NCBI GenBank assembly: GCA_044361595.1
Contig: JBIKIN010000002.1
Coordinates: 1-64,000 of the forward strand
Length of the DNA stretch: 64,000 nucleotides
Direction: 5' to 3'
From: Pseudopedobacter sp044361595
GTDB taxonomy: Bacteria; Bacteroidota; Bacteroidia; Sphingobacteriales; Sphingobacteriaceae
Shown here: positions 34,936 to 43,255 of the stretch, piece by piece
Numbering within the stretch: the first letter of the stretch is position 1
Layout of the letters: each line of letters opens with the position of its first letter
Made by a program: the position numbers and the translations under genes
Notes under the pieces: generated by a model
Databases searched by the model: none
The model's input: only the letters and a program-made list of their open reading frames with translations
What the model was told of the DNA's origin: nothing

Positions 34936-35527
34936 AAAGTGGTTAACAAAATCTAATATCATCAATATAGTTTTCTTTCTTGTAATGATTGTTTTAATCT
35001 TTAGTACAGATGCTAAAGGTATAGTGATCCAAGGTTTAATGAAAATAGGTTTGTTTCAACCCAAAATTGCTGAAGAAAGCAATTCAACAGCAACAAACAA
35101 TATCAGTAATAAAGCAAAAACAGGAGTTCTTTTTAAAAATGAAGATGGTAAAGTTTATGATTTGGCTGATTTCAAAGGCAAAGTAGTATTTATTAATTTC
35201 TGGGCAACTTGGTGCCCACCTTGTATCGCAGAAATGCCATCTATAAACAATATGCAAAAGAAATTTAAGGATAATAAAGATGTTGTTATTTTAATGGTAG
35301 ATGCTGATAATCAAATCGAAAAATCTCAGAAATTCATGATAAAACATCAATATGATTTAAAAGTTTTTACTCCTGCAAGTCAGATACCTGCAACGCTATT
35401 AGGCGGAGCATTACCAACTACTGTTCTACTTAATAAAAACGGGGAAATTGTTTTTAGGCATGAAGGCGCAGCCGATTATGAAAACAAAGATTTTCAAGAT
35501 TACATTGAAAAACTGGTTAAAGAATAA
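34928..35527 (+). CDS. TlpA-like membrane-anchored thioredoxin
   Basis: 199 residues: N-terminal anchor helix (about 11-26), then a thioredoxin fold with FWATWCPPCIAEMPS (Cys96 and Cys99), plus GGALPTTVLLNKNG for the cis-Pro loop. Predicted periplasmic face. TlpA/ResA-type proteins reduce periplasmic disulfides, including cytochrome c heme sites. It could service TsdA or reduce persulfide intermediates (inference). Overlaps the upstream gene by 8 bp. Confidence 0.9.
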   Translation: MIKKWLTKSNIINIVFFLVMIVLIFSTDAKGIVIQGLMKIGLFQPKIAEESNSTATNNISNKAKTGVLFKNEDGKVYDLADFKGKVVFINFWATWCPPCIAEMPSINNMQKKFKDNKDVVILMVDADNQIEKSQKFMIKHQYDLKVFTPASQIPATLLGGALPTTVLLNKNGEIVFRHEGAADYENKDFQDYIEKLVKE

Positions 35528-35555
35528 ATTAATATAGAATTAAAATATTCTAATC

Positions 35556-36338
35556 CTACCTTTCAAAATTGGCTTTTCTTTTATTTAAGAAAGCATCTAC
35601 GCCTTCGTTAAAATCTGCTGTTCCAAAGCAATTAGAAAACTCTTCAATTTCTACTTCGTAACCATCTAATTTGGAATTTAGTGACGCATTTATTGCTTTT
35701 ATTGCACTTTTTACGGCATTTGGAGACCTAGATAAAATGGTATTCATCAGCTTTGTAGCTTCTAAAAGTAATGTTTCTTTATCCTCAAAAACATGATTTA
35801 CCAATTTTAAATCTAATGCTTCATCGGCAGAAATCATATTGGCAGAAAGTATTAACTCTAAAGCTTTGCCTTTACCAATTAATTGCGTTAAACGTTGTGT
35901 GCCACCATAACCAGGGATTAAACCCAAAGTAACTTCGGGTAAACCTAATTTTGCATTTTTAGATGCCATCCTTATATGGCAAGCCATCGCCAATTCTAGG
36001 CCACCGCCCAAAGCAAAACCGTTAACAGCTGCAATAACTGGTTTGGCGCTGTTTTCTATTAAGTTAAATACTTGTTTTTGTCCTTCAGAGGCTAATATTT
36101 TACCATTTTCAATATCAAAGCTAGAAAATTCTGATATATCTGCACCAGCAATAAATGCTTTATGGCCGGCACCAGTAATGATTATCCCACCAATTTGATG
36201 ATTAGTTTGTGCATCTTTTACAACATCATTTAACTCAGCTAATGTCCCTTTATTAAGCGCATTTAATTTGTGTTCTCTATTTATGGTTATAAAAAGAATG
36301 TAATCTTTAATTTCTGTTAAAATGTTATTAAATGCCAT
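35556..36338 (-). CDS. Enoyl-CoA hydratase/isomerase family protein
   Basis: Crotonase-fold enzyme of about 260 residues. The start is set at the ATG at 36338 (MAFNNIL): an earlier ATG at 36368 lies inside the cobalamin-protein gene and adds an atypical N-terminus. Oxyanion-hole residues are visible in HKAFIAGADISEF and NGFALGGGLELAMAC, and the catalytic Glu region is LPEVTLGLIPGYGGTQR. It probably hydrates a 2-enoyl-CoA; the exact pathway is not clear. Follows the cobalamin-binding gene. Confidence 0.87.
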   Translation of the reverse strand: MAFNNILTEIKDYILFITINREHKLNALNKGTLAELNDVVKDAQTNHQIGGIIITGAGHKAFIAGADISEFSSFDIENGKILASEGQKQVFNLIENSAKPVIAAVNGFALGGGLELAMACHIRMASKNAKLGLPEVTLGLIPGYGGTQRLTQLIGKGKALELILSANMISADEALDLKLVNHVFEDKETLLLEATKLMNTILSRSPNAVKSAIKAINASLNSKLDGYEVEIEEFSNCFGTADFNEGVDAFLNKRKANFER

Positions 36339-36348
36339 CTTTATATGA

Positions 36349-36768
36349 TTAAAAGTTTCTGTTTTCAAATGCCCATTGGTTAATATAGGCTACAATATCG
36401 GCGGTGGTAGTTCCTGGATTAAAAAGTTTACCTACCCCCATTTGAGTTAATTCTTGCTGGTCGCTTTCCGGAATAATGCCTCCCCCTGTAACTAGAACAT
36501 CTGTTAGTTCTTTTTCTTTTAGCAGTTTCATGATTTTTGGAAAAACCGTCATGTGTGCTCCCGAAAGTATGGAAACACCAATAGCATCAACATCTTCTTG
36601 TAAAGCAGTATTTACCACCATTTCTGGTGTTTGGCGTAATCCGGTGTAAATTACTTCCATACCCGCATCTCTTAAAGAAGTTGCAATTACTTTTGCGCCA
36701 CGGTCATGCCCATCTAAGCCTACCTTAGCTACTAAAACTCTAATCGGTCGGTTTAATTTATTTTCCAT
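36349..36768 (-). CDS. Stand-alone cobalamin-binding domain of methylmalonyl-CoA mutase type
   Basis: 139 residues comprising only the B12-binding Rossmann domain. The His ligand motif DGHDRG is near residue 19-24, with SGAHM and TGGGIIPESD further on. It matches the small C-terminal subunit (mcmA2-like) that pairs with a separate catalytic subunit. No large mutase subunit is in the window. It forms a two-gene minus-strand unit with enoyl-CoA hydratase, suggesting a shared acyl-CoA pathway. Confidence 0.85.
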   Translation of the reverse strand: MENKLNRPIRVLVAKVGLDGHDRGAKVIATSLRDAGMEVIYTGLRQTPEMVVNTALQEDVDAIGVSILSGAHMTVFPKIMKLLKEKELTDVLVTGGGIIPESDQQELTQMGVGKLFNPGTTTADIVAYINQWAFENRNF

Positions 36769-36906
36769 AATTTTTATTTGCCCGCTTAAATTTAAACAGT
36801 TTATTAGCGTTTAGGTTTAATGTGGTAAAATTAAAACAATACATTCAATAATAAGCATTGTAATAATTTAATTGCCCCGGTTAAAAAATGTACCTTGTTA
36901 ACACTT

Positions 36907-37884
36907 ATGAAAAACAAGATTATACTATTATTAATTGTCTTTTGCTCTTCCAATTTAAGCTATGGAAGCCCCAAAGTAAGTATAGAAAAAACAGCAGCAA
37001 TAAATATAATTTATAAACAAAATGCATTTTTATTAAGCGAAAAACTTATCCTTTTAACATCAAAAAATCATATTGCTACAAGCTTTGATGCGCTGTCTCA
37101 TCATATCCTCACAAGCCAAACAAACTTAATTCCACAACTTCAATTACTAAACGCTTCGCTTTGGTTCCAAACCGCAGCAAAAGCTAATCAGTTAGAGATA
37201 CAAGCATCCCAAAATTTTGAAAGTAACCATTTCTACTCGGCGCAAGCCAAATATAAACTAGCTTACCAAGAAAGTTTAAAGTCTAATAAAATAGATCAGC
37301 AAATTGTAATATTAAGAAATTTGGTGCTGCTAAATTATTTGGTAAATAACAATAGCGATGCTTTTAAATACAATAATTTACTAATCAATTTATTAAGCAA
37401 GCAATCAAAAAATTATAATTTGTTAATAAAAAGTGTTATTCTTCAATCTAAGATAGCACTGGCACAGGGAAACATGAAACAAGCCGAAGATTTAATTTAT
37501 AAAAATGCGCTACCCATGAGTAACGGTTTAGCGAATAAAAACTTGCTGTTTGATAGCTTTTTAACCTTATCACAAATTTATTTAAAAACCAAAAGTTACA
37601 CACAAAGCAAATGGTTTGCCATCCAGGCTTTAGATTTAGCACAAAAAAAGAGATTGAGAGATAAACAAATAACAGGTCTAATTACCTTAGCTAAAGTAAA
37701 AAGTATAACCGGCGACTATTCCTTGGCTCAAGAAAATTTAAATACCGCAAATTTATTATGCCCTAAAAACAGCCTCTATTTGGCCGATATCTATGAAACA
37801 CAATATCAAAATAATAAGAGAATGGGGAATTTAATTAAAGCTCAAGCTTATTTAGTTAAGTTTTTAGATTTAAAAAAAGTTTAA
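36907..37884 (+). CDS. Secreted tetratricopeptide-like repeat protein
   Basis: 326 residues from the ATG at 36907, which starts a clean signal peptide (MKNKIILLLIVFCSSNLSYG); an upstream TTG at 36895 lies in the probable promoter. The rest is a chain of short helices with TPR-like spacing (YSAQAKYKLAYQESLKSN, GNMKQAEDLIYKNA, GDYSLAQENLNTANLLC) but lacks a strong repeat consensus. Periplasmic or surface exposed. Function unknown. Confidence 0.75.
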   Translation: MKNKIILLLIVFCSSNLSYGSPKVSIEKTAAINIIYKQNAFLLSEKLILLTSKNHIATSFDALSHHILTSQTNLIPQLQLLNASLWFQTAAKANQLEIQASQNFESNHFYSAQAKYKLAYQESLKSNKIDQQIVILRNLVLLNYLVNNNSDAFKYNNLLINLLSKQSKNYNLLIKSVILQSKIALAQGNMKQAEDLIYKNALPMSNGLANKNLLFDSFLTLSQIYLKTKSYTQSKWFAIQALDLAQKKRLRDKQITGLITLAKVKSITGDYSLAQENLNTANLLCPKNSLYLADIYETQYQNNKRMGNLIKAQAYLVKFLDLKKV

Positions 37885-38001
37885 TTAACTAGTTATAGCT
37901 TAAAAAAATTAAAGCTTACCAATATTCTATTTGACTTTACGTTTTTATCCCAATTAATAGCACACAAAACCTTAAATAATACCTTTAACAATTAAAACAA
38001 A

Positions 38002-38697
38002 ATGAAAAAAATTATCTTGATCATAGCCTTTATCAGTATTGGAACTTGTTTACAAGCACAAAACTTAGATATCAGAAAAAAAATTGAAGTAAGCGGAATG
38101 GCAGAACAAGAAGTTACGCCAGACGAAATTTACTTTTCTATATCTATAAAAGAATACCTAAGAGATAATAAGAAAAAAGTTACGCTGAGCGATTTAGAAT
38201 TACAGTTACAAAAAGCTGTTATAAAAGCTGGAGTTGCCGAAAAAGATTTTACCATAAACAACATGAATGGGTACAACAATTACTGGGATAAAAAGAAAGA
38301 TCCTACTTTTTTAGCTTCTAAACAATATTCTCTAAAGCTTAAAAACCTAAATAGCATAAACGAAATTTTGGAATCTATAGACCCTAAAGGAATTGCTTAC
38401 ACCAATATAGATCGTTACGATTACTCTAAAAAAGAAGAATTAAAGAAAGAATTAAGGATTAAGGCTTTATTACTAGCTTGCGAAAAAGCAACCTATTTGG
38501 TAGAATCTTTAGGCGATAAATTAGGCAGCGTATTACACATTGCCGAAAGCGGAAACGAAAGCTATCCGCCAATTATGTATAGTTATAAAACTGCAATGAG
38601 CACAGAAATGGCATCGGCAGATAGTGAAATGGCAAATATTGAGTTTAAAACTATAAAAATAATGGCAAACGTGAATGCCGTTTTTGAGATTAAATAA
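38002..38697 (+). CDS. SIMPL domain (DUF541) periplasmic protein
   Basis: 231 residues: signal peptide (about 1-20, LQAQ) followed by the SIMPL fold with IEVSGMAEQEVTPDEIYFSISIKEY at the start. This family occurs in the envelope of many bacteria, and E. coli YggE is linked to oxidative stress tolerance. No catalytic motif. A TACCTTTA near-consensus -7 element lies at 37980-37987, 14 bases before the ATG. A hairpin terminator follows. Confidence 0.88.
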   Translation: MKKIILIIAFISIGTCLQAQNLDIRKKIEVSGMAEQEVTPDEIYFSISIKEYLRDNKKKVTLSDLELQLQKAVIKAGVAEKDFTINNMNGYNNYWDKKKDPTFLASKQYSLKLKNLNSINEILESIDPKGIAYTNIDRYDYSKKEELKKELRIKALLLACEKATYLVESLGDKLGSVLHIAESGNESYPPIMYSYKTAMSTEMASADSEMANIEFKTIKIMANVNAVFEIK

Positions 38698-38715
38698 ACG
38701 TTTAAAATTTTGAAG

Positions 38716-38750
38716 AAAAGATCTGGATGATTATTCAGGTCTTTTTTTTT
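38716..38750 (+). terminator. Rho-independent terminator after the SIMPL gene
   Basis: Hairpin AAAGATCTG ... CAGGTCTTT (one G-T wobble) followed by a run of nine T residues, 19 bases after the stop codon. Confidence 0.82.
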
Positions 38751-38997
38751 GAAAAATTTATAGATGAGCGCTTCCTTTTGCCAAAGCACAAGACCAAAAC
38801 ACAGGTCAGGCTTTTGTGGGGCGCCGTATTTTTTTTCCCCTAGTTAGCAGACAAAAAAATGCACCAAACCCTTGTCTTAGGCATTCTTTCAGAACAAATA
38901 CTTAGCGTAAAAAACCTAAATAATATTCTTTTAAAAATAAATTTAAATTTGATGCAACCATTTCTATAAAGCTATCATCTTGCTTATAGAACTTACG
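38751..38997. other. Gene-free stretch upstream of the ECF sigma gene
   Basis: About 250 bases with no coding potential of note. It holds a locally G+C-richer patch near 38815-38830 and several short inverted repeats (GACC/GGTC at about 38790-38806), none convincing. It must contain the promoter of the sigma-factor gene, but no clear TAnnTTTG is present close to the start. Confidence 0.4.
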
Positions 38998-39570
38998 ATG
39001 AAATTGGAACACAAACATACATTAGAAGACTTACTAGAAGGATGTAAAGCCGGCGATAGAAAAAGTCAGGAGATGTTATACAATGCATGCTCTAGTAAAA
39101 TGCTTGGAGTTTGTATGCGCTACGCCAAAGACCATTTTGAAGCAGAAGATATGATGCAAACTGGTTTTATTAAAATATTTAAAAAAATAAATGATTTTAG
39201 GGGCGATGGATCTTTTGAAGGGTGGATGCGCAGGATAATGGTACATACTTCTATAGAATTTTACAGAAAAAACTTACGTAGCTTAAATGTAGTAGATATA
39301 GATGAATCTCATGAACAGTCTGCAACTACTGCATTTGATATGAGTAGTATAAACGTCAAAGATTTAATGCGTCTAATTCAAAATTTAAGTAATGGCTATC
39401 GTTTAGTGTTTAACATGTATGCCATAGAAGGTTACTCGCATAAAGAAATTGCCGAACAATTAGGCATTACCGAAGGTGCTAGCAAATCGCAACTATCTAG
39501 AGCAAGAGCAATATTAAGAGAACAAATTTTAAATTTAGAAGGATATAAAAATGAAACCAATGTTGGATAA
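38998..39570 (+). CDS. ECF-type RNA polymerase sigma factor
   Basis: About 190 residues from the ATG at 38998 (a TTG at 38980 adds only six residues). Sigma region 2 is seen in YAKDHFEAEDMMQTGFIKIFKKINDF and WMRRIMVHTSIEFYRKN; region 4 in YRLVFNMYAIEGYSHKEIAEQLGITEGASKSQLSRARAIL. Bacteroidetes-type ECF sigma. It overlaps the next gene, whose single membrane helix suggests an anti-sigma factor. Confidence 0.93.
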   Translation: MKLEHKHTLEDLLEGCKAGDRKSQEMLYNACSSKMLGVCMRYAKDHFEAEDMMQTGFIKIFKKINDFRGDGSFEGWMRRIMVHTSIEFYRKNLRSLNVVDIDESHEQSATTAFDMSSINVKDLMRLIQNLSNGYRLVFNMYAIEGYSHKEIAEQLGITEGASKSQLSRARAILREQILNLEGYKNETNVG

Positions 39571-40348
39571 TGATATAGATCAGCTTTTTAAATCTTCTTT
39601 AGAAGGTTTTGAAGTAAGCCCTGCTGCAAACAGCTGGGATAAAATAACTGAGGGTTTAGACCAAAAGCCTAAAACTAAAAAATATCCTATTTTTTGGATG
39701 GCGGCGGCTAGCATATTATTAGTAGCCACCTTAGGAATAACGCTTTTTAATCAAGAAACAGAAGTTATAAAATTGCATGGTAACCAAGATAAAGATTTAG
39801 TGGCTTTAGAGCAACCAGTCAACAATAAACCAGTAGAGAATCAACCATTAAAAGGTGATGATGATTCAGGTTTAAATACAAGTAATGTTTTAGCTACCAG
39901 TAGCTCTAATGTTAAAGAAGCATCTGTAGCTCTAAAAAAAGTTGAAAATAATTTACAACCCGATGCAACCAATAGTAGTCCAGTAAACGTCTTAAATACA
40001 AAAGAACAAAAAGAAGAGCTTATGTTAGCCGCTGTTAAACCAGTAAGACAAAAAACAGTTACAGAACGCATTTTAGAAACAGAATTATTAAATAATCAAA
40101 CAAATAAAATAAATCAAGAAAATTCTCTAGCAGCACAAAACACCGCAGAAGAAAACCTAGAAGGCAATGGCAACCTGCCCGATAGGAAATTAAAAATGAA
40201 ATCTATTGGTGATTTGGTCAACTTCGTGGTAGCCAAGGTTGACAAGCGAGAAGAGAAAATAATTAAAATGAGTAAAACCAGCGAAAGCGATAACGAAATA
40301 ACTGGCATTAACCTCGGCTTAATTAGGTATAACAAATTAGAAAAATAA
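39560..40348 (+). CDS. Putative membrane anti-sigma factor
   Basis: About 262 residues starting at MLDNDID (39560; an ATG at 39551 adds three residues). A cytoplasmic N-terminus of about 45 residues (DIDQLFKSSLEGFEVSPAANSWDKI) precedes a single helix (IFWMAAASILLVATLGITLF). The remaining 190 residues are a low-complexity, Asn/Lys/Glu-rich periplasmic region. It lies on the overlap with the ECF sigma gene, the usual place for its anti-sigma factor. No zinc-finger motif, so assignment rests on topology and position. Confidence 0.68.
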   Translation: MLDNDIDQLFKSSLEGFEVSPAANSWDKITEGLDQKPKTKKYPIFWMAAASILLVATLGITLFNQETEVIKLHGNQDKDLVALEQPVNNKPVENQPLKGDDDSGLNTSNVLATSSSNVKEASVALKKVENNLQPDATNSSPVNVLNTKEQKEELMLAAVKPVRQKTVTERILETELLNNQTNKINQENSLAAQNTAEENLEGNGNLPDRKLKMKSIGDLVNFVVAKVDKREEKIIKMSKTSESDNEITGINLGLIRYNKLEK

Positions 40349-40373
40349 CCACATTAAAAATTAAAACTAAAAC

Positions 40374-41192
40374 ATGAAAAAAATATATTTAGCTGCAATT
40401 TGCTTACTAGCTGTAACATTTGCACAAGCGCAAGAAACCGATACCTTAACAAACAAGAAGGACAAGAGTAAAGAAATTGTAATAGGAAGTGGAGCTGATG
40501 GTATTAAAATTACTATTAATGGAGATGCTGCTGATTCTGTTAAAAAAACAAAAAAACCAGTAAAGTATCCTAAACTAGATTTTGGTTTAAACTTTGAACA
40601 CTTTGATGTTGGTTTTGCTAAATACCATACAGGTTCTGATTTTTCTACCCCAACAGGTTATTCGTTCTTAGAATCGCAAGCTGGTAAAACTTTAAACGTA
40701 GGTTTTGATTTTGTACAAATGGGAATAAGATTTAACCCAAATTTTAAAATTATGCTTGCCGGAGGTTTAGATTGGAATCACATTAGATTAAAACAAAATG
40801 TAACTATTCTGCCAGATCAGCCTGTTTTATCAGCAAGCACAAATACAGTTGATTACGAAAAAAATAGATTTTCTAGCAGGTACTTAAGAGTTCCGTTATA
40901 CTTTGAATATAGAACACCAAAAAATGATAAAGGAGAAAGAGCTACCATAATTTTTGGTCCAGAAGTAGGCTTCTTACTAAACGGTAAAGTAAAACAAGTG
41001 AGCGATGCAAATGGAAAAGTAAAAATTAAAGATGATTACAATTTTGAACCTTTTCGTTACGGAGCAAACGTAAGAATTGGTTATGGTGGTGCTGGTTTAT
41101 TCTTTAAATACTACATGAACGATGTATTTGCTAAAAACCAAGGCCCAGCAGATTATAAAAATTTAAACTTTGGTTTAACATTTGGTTTTTAA
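40374..41192 (+). CDS. PorT-like outer-membrane beta-barrel protein
   Basis: 272 residues: signal peptide (about 1-19, FAQAQ), a Lys/Asp-rich linker, then a beta-barrel from about residue 65 with many alternating strands (FGLNFEHFDVGFAKYHTG ... LNFGLTFGF at the end). The C-terminal aromatic supports outer-membrane insertion. The gene follows the sigma/anti-sigma pair by 25 bp and is probably in the same operon. A terminator follows. Confidence 0.82.
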   Translation: MKKIYLAAICLLAVTFAQAQETDTLTNKKDKSKEIVIGSGADGIKITINGDAADSVKKTKKPVKYPKLDFGLNFEHFDVGFAKYHTGSDFSTPTGYSFLESQAGKTLNVGFDFVQMGIRFNPNFKIMLAGGLDWNHIRLKQNVTILPDQPVLSASTNTVDYEKNRFSSRYLRVPLYFEYRTPKNDKGERATIIFGPEVGFLLNGKVKQVSDANGKVKIKDDYNFEPFRYGANVRIGYGGAGLFFKYYMNDVFAKNQGPADYKNLNFGLTFGF

Positions 41193-41215
41193 CCTGCAAA
41201 ACATAAAAATTTAAG

Positions 41216-41244
41216 AAGCTCTAAAGCAATTTAGGGCTTTTTTT
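41216..41244 (+). terminator. Rho-independent terminator after the beta-barrel gene
   Basis: Hairpin AAGCTCTAAA-GCAA-TTTAGGGCTT (one G-T wobble) followed by a T-run, 24 bases after the stop codon. Confidence 0.82.
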
Positions 41245-41284
41245 ATGTCTAAATTTTTCAAATTAAAATCATCAATTTTAAGGC

Positions 41285-42136
41285 ATGAAAAAACTAGTAT
41301 TAATTATATTCATTTTATTAGTCTGCTTTAAAATTAATGCTCAAAGCTTAAACAATCTTGAAGCAATTGAATGGGAACAAAGCAAATATTTTAAAAAACT
41401 AAAACTCAAAACTTATCATTTTAATACTTGTAACCTATTTGAATCTAACCAATACGTCAGCATTTTAGAAATTCCTAAAAATAGCAAGCAAAAATTCACT
41501 TTAGCTTATCAAAAACAACAGTTAATTTATTTAGATAGTTTTATTAGCATTAATAACGCCATAGCTGGTATTAATGGCACTTTTTTCGATACTAAAAATG
41601 GGGGCTCTGTAGATTATATAAGAGTAAATAGGACGTTAATTAATAAAAATTTTACACCAAAAACTGGTTTAAGACCCGATCATCAAAAAGGTGCAATTTT
41701 AATAAATGATGGACAAATAAATTTAGCACAATGGAATGGTGATGAACATTGGGAAGATTATCTAAATGCAAATGACGTGATGCTAAGCGGGCCAATTTTA
41801 AGAGTCAATAATCAAAATACCATTTTAAACTATAATTATTTTAATTTAGAAAGAGCCCCACGCAGTGTTTTAGCAAAAGACTCTAAAGGAAATACCTATT
41901 TAATTGCTATTGATGGTAGAGCAGTTGAAGCGGAAGGTTTAACCATATTTGAAACACAAAAATTAATGGAATGGTTAAACTTAACTTCCGCCATTAATTT
42001 AGATGGCGGAGGTTCCACTTCCTTATATTTAAAAAATTACCAAGAAAACGGCTATGTTAACCATCCTTCTGATAATAAAAAATTTGATCATAATGGCAAA
42101 AGAAAAATCGCAAATGCCATTTTGCTGGTGAAATAA
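41285..42136 (+). CDS. NAGPA-domain phosphodiester glycosidase-like protein
   Basis: 283 residues: signal peptide (about 1-20, INAQS) and a phosphodiester glycosidase (NAGPA, PF09992) domain. Visible signatures: GINGTFFDTKNGGSVDYIRVN near residue 95, PRSVLAKDSKGNTYLIAIDGR near 198, and the conserved INLDGGGSTSLYL near 235. Members cleave N-acetylglucosamine from phosphodiesters or act on exopolysaccharide. Exported; substrate unknown. Confidence 0.85.
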   Translation: MKKLVLIIFILLVCFKINAQSLNNLEAIEWEQSKYFKKLKLKTYHFNTCNLFESNQYVSILEIPKNSKQKFTLAYQKQQLIYLDSFISINNAIAGINGTFFDTKNGGSVDYIRVNRTLINKNFTPKTGLRPDHQKGAILINDGQINLAQWNGDEHWEDYLNANDVMLSGPILRVNNQNTILNYNYFNLERAPRSVLAKDSKGNTYLIAIDGRAVEAEGLTIFETQKLMEWLNLTSAINLDGGGSTSLYLKNYQENGYVNHPSDNKKFDHNGKRKIANAILLVK

Positions 42137-42206
42137 TATTTTAAAAAATAAACTAACCTTAACCTTTGGGTAATATCTAATCAACAACTTGCCAAAAAAA
42201 ATAAAA

Positions 42207-43199
42207 ATGAAAAAATTTTTCATAGCCGTTATCGTTCTATTAACAGCTGCTAATAGCTGGGCACAAAATAATCAAAGTCTTACCGTTGCTTTTGGCTCTT
42301 GCAACAGGCAAAATTTAGAACAACCCATGTGGGATTTTATCAGTCAAAACAAACCTGATTTATGGGTTTGGCTTGGAGATAATATTTATGGTGATTCTAA
42401 TGATATGCAAGTAATAAAAGCCAAATACGATTTACAATTGGCTAACAAAGGCTATCAGAATTTAATAGCTAAAACCAAAGTTATAGGCACTTGGGACGAT
42501 CATGATTATGGAAAAAATGATGCAGGCAAAGAATACCCGCATAAAAAAGAAACTCAGCAATTGGCTTTAGATTTTTTTAATGTTCCAAAAAATAGTGCTT
42601 TAAGAACCATAGAAGGTTTATACTCGGCAAACACTTACCAAGTTGGTGGTAAAACCATAAAGTTTATTTTATTAGATGGAAGATACCACCGCGATACTAT
42701 TAGCAAATTAGATGGTAAAAATGTACCCAATAAAACAGGTGATATTTTAGGAGAAAAGCAGTGGAATTGGCTGGAAAATGAATTAAAAAGCAATGCCGAT
42801 TTATATGTAATTGGATCTGGAATTCAAATATTATCAGAAGAACATCCTTACGAAAAATGGGCCAATTTCCCACAGGCAAAACAAAAACTATTAAAGCTAC
42901 TTCAAAAAAGTAAAGTAAATGGCGCTATTTTACTAAGTGGAGATAGGCATATTGGCGAATTTTCTAAAACCGAAATCAAAGGATTAAATTTTCCATTATT
43001 TGAGATTACCTCTAGTGGTTTAACCCACTCATCAACCAATAACACATCTGAAAATAATAGCCAAAGGGTTGGTCCACTTGTTAATCAAAAGCATTACGGC
43101 TTAATGCGTATAGCAGAGAAAAACCAAAAATTAGAAGTAGAAATTAGTTTAAAAGGATTAGAAAATATAAACTATCATACAGAAATACTCATCTTTTAA
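42207..43199 (+). CDS. PhoD-like metallophosphatase
   Basis: 330 residues from the ATG at 42207, which starts a signal peptide (MKKFFIAVIVLLTAANSWAQ); a TTG at 42189 adds six charged residues. PhoD-like metallophosphoesterase motifs: FGSCNRQN, WLGDNIYGD, GTWDDHDYGKNDAGKEYP, LLDGRYHRD and LLSGDRHIGEFS. Predicted periplasmic phosphodiesterase or alkaline phosphatase. It stands alone between the NAGPA and YifB genes. Confidence 0.9.
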   Translation: MKKFFIAVIVLLTAANSWAQNNQSLTVAFGSCNRQNLEQPMWDFISQNKPDLWVWLGDNIYGDSNDMQVIKAKYDLQLANKGYQNLIAKTKVIGTWDDHDYGKNDAGKEYPHKKETQQLALDFFNVPKNSALRTIEGLYSANTYQVGGKTIKFILLDGRYHRDTISKLDGKNVPNKTGDILGEKQWNWLENELKSNADLYVIGSGIQILSEEHPYEKWANFPQAKQKLLKLLQKSKVNGAILLSGDRHIGEFSKTEIKGLNFPLFEITSSGLTHSSTNNTSENNSQRVGPLVNQKHYGLMRIAEKNQKLEVEISLKGLENINYHTEILIF

Positions 43200-43207
43200 A
43201 TTTATTT

Positions 43208-43253
43208 TTATCGATGAATTATTTAGCTAAAAATTAGCTATTTTCATCGATAA
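43208..43253 (+). promoter_or_regulatory. Nested inverted repeats just upstream of yifB
   Basis: Outer arms TTATCGATGAA (43208-43218) and TTCATCGATAA (43243-43253) enclose an inner repeat TAGCTAA-AAA-TTAGCTA (43224-43240). The right arm ends 2 bases before the yifB ATG, so the structure could be an operator, a leader hairpin affecting translation, or a weak terminator for the preceding gene. Confidence 0.55.
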
Positions 43254-43255
43254 TT

